The position numbers and the translations under genes are program-made. Shown here one piece after another: positions 61,628 through 64,000 of a stretch of DNA of 64,000 nt. The stretch comes from Harmothoe impar. Taxonomy: Eukaryota; Annelida; Polychaeta; Phyllodocida; Polynoidae. Below the pieces are notes generated by a model. It saw nothing but the letters and a program-made list of their open reading frames with translations, had not been told where the DNA came from and did not search any database. Positions within the stretch are counted from its first letter, which is position 1, and each line of letters opens with the position of its first letter. The stretch lies in NCBI GenBank assembly GCA_947462335.1, contig OX381708.1:3658001-3722000 (forward strand), given 5' to 3'.

Positions 61628-62763
61628 TACGTTATTTTTTTGACGGGGATCCACTCGTTGAACTTGTCGTCGTAACCTAACCAACGTACGAAAGCTAACT
61701 CTTTACCGTCGACGGTCTTGCGGCGCAACACCTCGTCTATCAGGTAGTTGTTGTCGTAACGACTCTTGTACACCTTCTGAACCTCTTCCGGGTAGAAGAC
61801 GCCTTTTATCTCCTCGCCCTTGTCGTCTTTCAGCTCGAACCCTCTGCTTCCCAACGTCTTAGCAACGTCGACCACTTCCTCGCGCCAGTTTCCCTCGTAC
61901 CCTTTGTCGAAGGCGCCTTTAGTTCTCAACATCCTCACTCTGTCACCCGGAGCGATGACGTCGACGGCGGACGTCTTTGTTTTTTTCTTCTTTTTCCATA
62001 TTTCGTCGATTTGTTTGTTAGTTGGGAGATCTTGTCGGTAGAAAACTGTTTCGCTGTTTTCCGAGCTGACTTGAGCCGGCGCCATTTTCAACGTCTTGTG
62101 GTGAGTGCGATTGTAAGAAGACACTACATGGTGCAGTACGTCTACGTAGCGATACGTGCCCTTGTGTGTGAAATAACGCCACAGCTTCTCCTTCAGACTG
62201 CGGTTCAAGCGCTCCACTAGACTAGCTTTGATGTTGTCGTTCTCGCCAGTGAAAAACTGTATGCCCTCGCTCTTCAAGTGATCTTGAAAGATCTTGTTCA
62301 AAAACTCTTTCCCCTTGTCTGTCTGAACAGTGCGCGGTCGTCTCTCGCCAGTGTCTGTCATCTTTCGGAAGGCCTCGGTAACATCAGCGCCGCTCTTGGA
62401 TTTAATGGGAACGGCCCACGCGTACCTAGAGAAAACGTCGATCGCCGTCACCACGTACCGGAAGCGGTCGTTGTGAGACGCCAAAGCCTGCATGTCCATC
62501 AGATCTATCTGCCACTGCTGATCGATTGCGCCGGTTATAGTCTTGTTCCTTGCGAATTTTCTCCGAATGGGTTTATGTTTAGTGTAGGCGTCCAGCGACA
62601 CTAAAGCATCTCGGATGACGGCCGGGTTTAGGTGGCGAAAATGATGTTTCTGGAGTTTAGTCACGCTAGTGAAACTGGAGGGTGCTTTGATGTCGGTATA
62701 TCTAGCTACTACGCGCTTCTTTTCTTTTTCCTTCTTGGTCAGTCTCTTCACTGGTTTGCCCAT
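61627..62763 (-). CDS. Polinton retroviral-type integrase with chromodomain (378 aa)
   Basis: Inserts the element into host DNA. The rve core shows the DDE triad: D in WQIDLMDMQAL, D in VQTDKGKEFLN and E in NIKASLVERLNRSLKEKLWR (the spacing D-x35-E is plausible). An N-terminal basic and His-containing segment precedes it. The C-terminus, YLIDEVLRRKTVDGKELAFV and RWLGYDDKFNEWIP, is a chromodomain, typical of Polinton and Gypsy-type integrases and a possible chromatin-targeting module. The frame is intact. It overlaps the end of the 387-aa gene by 16 nt. Confidence 0.92.
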   Translation of the reverse strand: MGKPVKRLTKKEKEKKRVVARYTDIKAPSSFTSVTKLQKHHFRHLNPAVIRDALVSLDAYTKHKPIRRKFARNKTITGAIDQQWQIDLMDMQALASHNDRFRYVVTAIDVFSRYAWAVPIKSKSGADVTEAFRKMTDTGERRPRTVQTDKGKEFLNKIFQDHLKSEGIQFFTGENDNIKASLVERLNRSLKEKLWRYFTHKGTYRYVDVLHHVVSSYNRTHHKTLKMAPAQVSSENSETVFYRQDLPTNKQIDEIWKKKKKTKTSAVDVIAPGDRVRMLRTKGAFDKGYEGNWREEVVDVAKTLGSRGFELKDDKGEEIKGVFYPEEVQKVYKSRYDNNYLIDEVLRRKTVDGKELAFVRWLGYDDKFNEWIPVKKIT

Positions 62764-63911
62764 CGTTGGCCTGTTGGGGGCGTGAACGCCGCCGCCGCCG
62801 CTAGGCGGTTGCGCCCTTTCCTTTTCTTACTCGCCGCGCTCCTATAGGAAGTCGGAGTTTGGAAAAGTTCACTGCCCTCGTCGTCGTCAGAGGATTGATC
62901 GTCCACCTGGAGAGAAGAGTCTGCTGCTGCTACTGCTGCTGCTGCTTCTCCTTCTTCCCAGTCGAAGCTCGGTCGTTTCCGACCTCTGTCAGCAAGCCGT
63001 GTGTCCAAGCTTTGGCCAGGTCCGCTCGCTTTATACAGATGGTTTCCGATCAAGGAGTCTGTGGGAACTGCTTCGCGCAGCGCTTTTGTGAACGGAGAGT
63101 AGCCCGCCGGTCTGGGCGCCGTCTTCCTGAACCTGGCGGCGTCGTTCAGTAAGTCCACTATGTTGATGCAATGCTCAGGTGGTATTCTCCGACCCGACAT
63201 CTCGCGCACCGCACCGTCCTCGTTCCACTTGACCACACCGGATTTCTCCAATTGTTTGTACAGCGCCACGGTCCGGATGCGATTCCTCTTGGGAACTTGG
63301 TTCACCAACCGCTCAAGTAGGGACGCGCTGGCTTCTTCAGCAGACTGACGGAGGTGAGCCGGGGGCGAAGAAGTGTAGGACGAAGAGATGTTGCTGTTGT
63401 TGGCATTCGCGAGAAAAAATTGCAATCTATTCAACAACCTTCGGTATTTCAACATTTTCTCGCGCGATTCCAAAGTGGGATCGTTCAACACTAAGTCCAA
63501 GTCCCTGTAGATAAACTGTAGCACCTGGTGCAAGGCCGCGTCGGGATGAAGGGACTGTTCTGCCTGCTTGTGGTAATAGGCCATATCGGCAGGTAGGCGG
63601 GCGGCGGTGGCAGGAGCGGAACTCTCGTTCTTTTCAGTACGCTCATCAGAAAGAGGAGGAAGGTTTGGAGCAGTAGAAGTACTAGCAGCAGCGACTGCAG
63701 TAGTAGCAGCGCTAGTAGTAGCAGCAGCGGGCACATGATGAAGTAGACCTGCTCGTGATGATTTGTAGAGCGTCTCAGGATCCACGAGCGCTAAGCGTTT
63801 GTAGTGTTGTTGCTGCTCGGAGTCTGTCATGGGGACAACGGTGGCGATGACGCTGGCGGTGGCGGTAGTGGTGGTACTGTCGGCGAGTAGGTGTCGAATG
63901 AGGTGTCTCAT
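62748..63911 (-). CDS. Polinton protein of unknown function (387 aa)
   Basis: Ala/Thr/Ser-rich N-terminus with low-complexity runs; a helical middle (ALHQVLQFIYRDLDLVLNDP); a conserved-looking block RTVALYKQLEKSGVVKWNED with IPPEHCINIVDLLNDAARFR; and an acidic stretch (DDQSSDDDEGSELFQ) before a basic tail (ASKKRKGRNR). Similar proteins sit next to the integrase in other Polintons/adintoviruses, as far as I recall, without known function. Its ATG overlaps the preceding stop as ATGA, and its end overlaps the integrase start. Confidence 0.75.
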   Translation of the reverse strand: MRHLIRHLLADSTTTTATASVIATVVPMTDSEQQQHYKRLALVDPETLYKSSRAGLLHHVPAAATTSAATTAVAAASTSTAPNLPPLSDERTEKNESSAPATAARLPADMAYYHKQAEQSLHPDAALHQVLQFIYRDLDLVLNDPTLESREKMLKYRRLLNRLQFFLANANNSNISSSYTSSPPAHLRQSAEEASASLLERLVNQVPKRNRIRTVALYKQLEKSGVVKWNEDGAVREMSGRRIPPEHCINIVDLLNDAARFRKTAPRPAGYSPFTKALREAVPTDSLIGNHLYKASGPGQSLDTRLADRGRKRPSFDWEEGEAAAAVAAADSSLQVDDQSSDDDEGSELFQTPTSYRSAASKKRKGRNRLAAAAAFTPPTGQRWANQ

Positions 63912-64000
63912 ATACGGAGAATGCTCTTTATAAGCGGTAAGGCCATCCCTATGAGAGCCGGAATGAGGAAACCTCCCTCTTGTACCAAGACGCGTCTCTT
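63908..64000 (-). CDS. Small Polinton protein, C-terminal 30 residues
   Basis: The minus-strand frame entering from the right edge reads a basic start, then VLVQEGGFLIPALIGMALPL and an Ile/Leu-rich end before TGA. This basic-VLVQ-GG-hydrophobic tail is a pattern I associate with a short protein found in many Polintons/adintoviruses. It is truncated by the window edge. The stop overlaps the next ATG (ATGA). Confidence 0.55.
   Translation of the reverse strand, partial: KRRVLVQEGGFLIPALIGMALPLIKSILRI

Larger units (their letters stand above)
55404..64000 (-). mobile_element. Polinton/Maverick element (left part, continues past the right edge)
   Basis: Polintons are 15-20-kb self-replicating, virus-like DNA transposons. 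All recognised genes are on the minus strand: partial small protein (63908-64000), 387-aa protein, retroviral-type integrase, penton-like minor capsid, basic core protein, double-jelly-roll major capsid and adenain-like protease. DNA polymerase B and the packaging ATPase are not in the window. The element is damaged by a frameshift in the penton gene and by a LINE. The left boundary is a guess placed at the motif array. Confidence 0.85.

Overview
The window is animal genomic DNA, most likely from an invertebrate chordate such as amphioxus (Branchiostoma). Two conserved, intron-rich nuclear genes can be assembled exon by exon with consistent splice phases, and the rest is dominated by inverted-repeat transposons, minisatellites and a virus-like Polinton/Maverick element. 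The organism is an inference. It rests on the vertebrate-like head-to-head pairing of UPRT and ABCB7 and on minisatellites seeded at exon-intron boundaries, a feature I recall being described for amphioxus introns.

Layout. (1) 438-17160, minus strand: six exons of a uracil phosphoribosyltransferase homolog (UPRT), whose last exon(s) lie beyond the left edge. (2) 17161-17506: a 346-bp bidirectional promoter. (3) 17507-38356, plus strand: all 14 coding exons of an ABCB7/Atm1-type mitochondrial ABC half-transporter. The exons sum to 2136 nt (711 codons plus stop) with every phase matching. (4) 38.4-42.8 kb: intergenic MITEs (miniature inverted-repeat transposable elements) and a MITE-derived minisatellite. 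(5) 42.84-50.73 kb: a giant C-rich minisatellite of about 20-bp units. (6) 50.7-55.4 kb: repeats and little else. (7) 55.4-64.0 kb: the left half of a Polinton/Maverick on the minus strand, with a motif-dense candidate terminal repeat, a small 99-aa ORF, an adenain-like protease, major capsid protein, basic core-like protein, penton-like minor capsid gene (broken by a frameshift and a 2-kb LINE), chromodomain integrase, a 387-aa conserved-looking protein and the C-terminus of a further small protein. DNA polymerase B and the packaging ATPase are not in the window.

The main pattern not explained by ordinary annotation is that many introns carry tandem repeats whose unit contains the last bases of the upstream exon plus the 5' splice site. 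This is seen in ABCB7 introns 2, 8, 9 and 11 and UPRT intron 5, and more weakly in ABCB7 intron 6. Intron 9 alone holds about twenty further CAGGTGAGT donor copies after the real one, and UPRT intron 5 holds copies that could act as 42-nt in-frame mini-exons.

The two genes are linked by position rather than by a shared pathway. ABCB7 is a mitochondrial inner-membrane exporter needed for cytosolic iron-sulfur protein maturation, while UPRT belongs to the pyrimidine-salvage fold family. The Polinton genes form a capsid/protease/integrase module typical of virus-like DNA transposons. Coordinates of MITEs and arrays were read by eye and may be off by a few bases.
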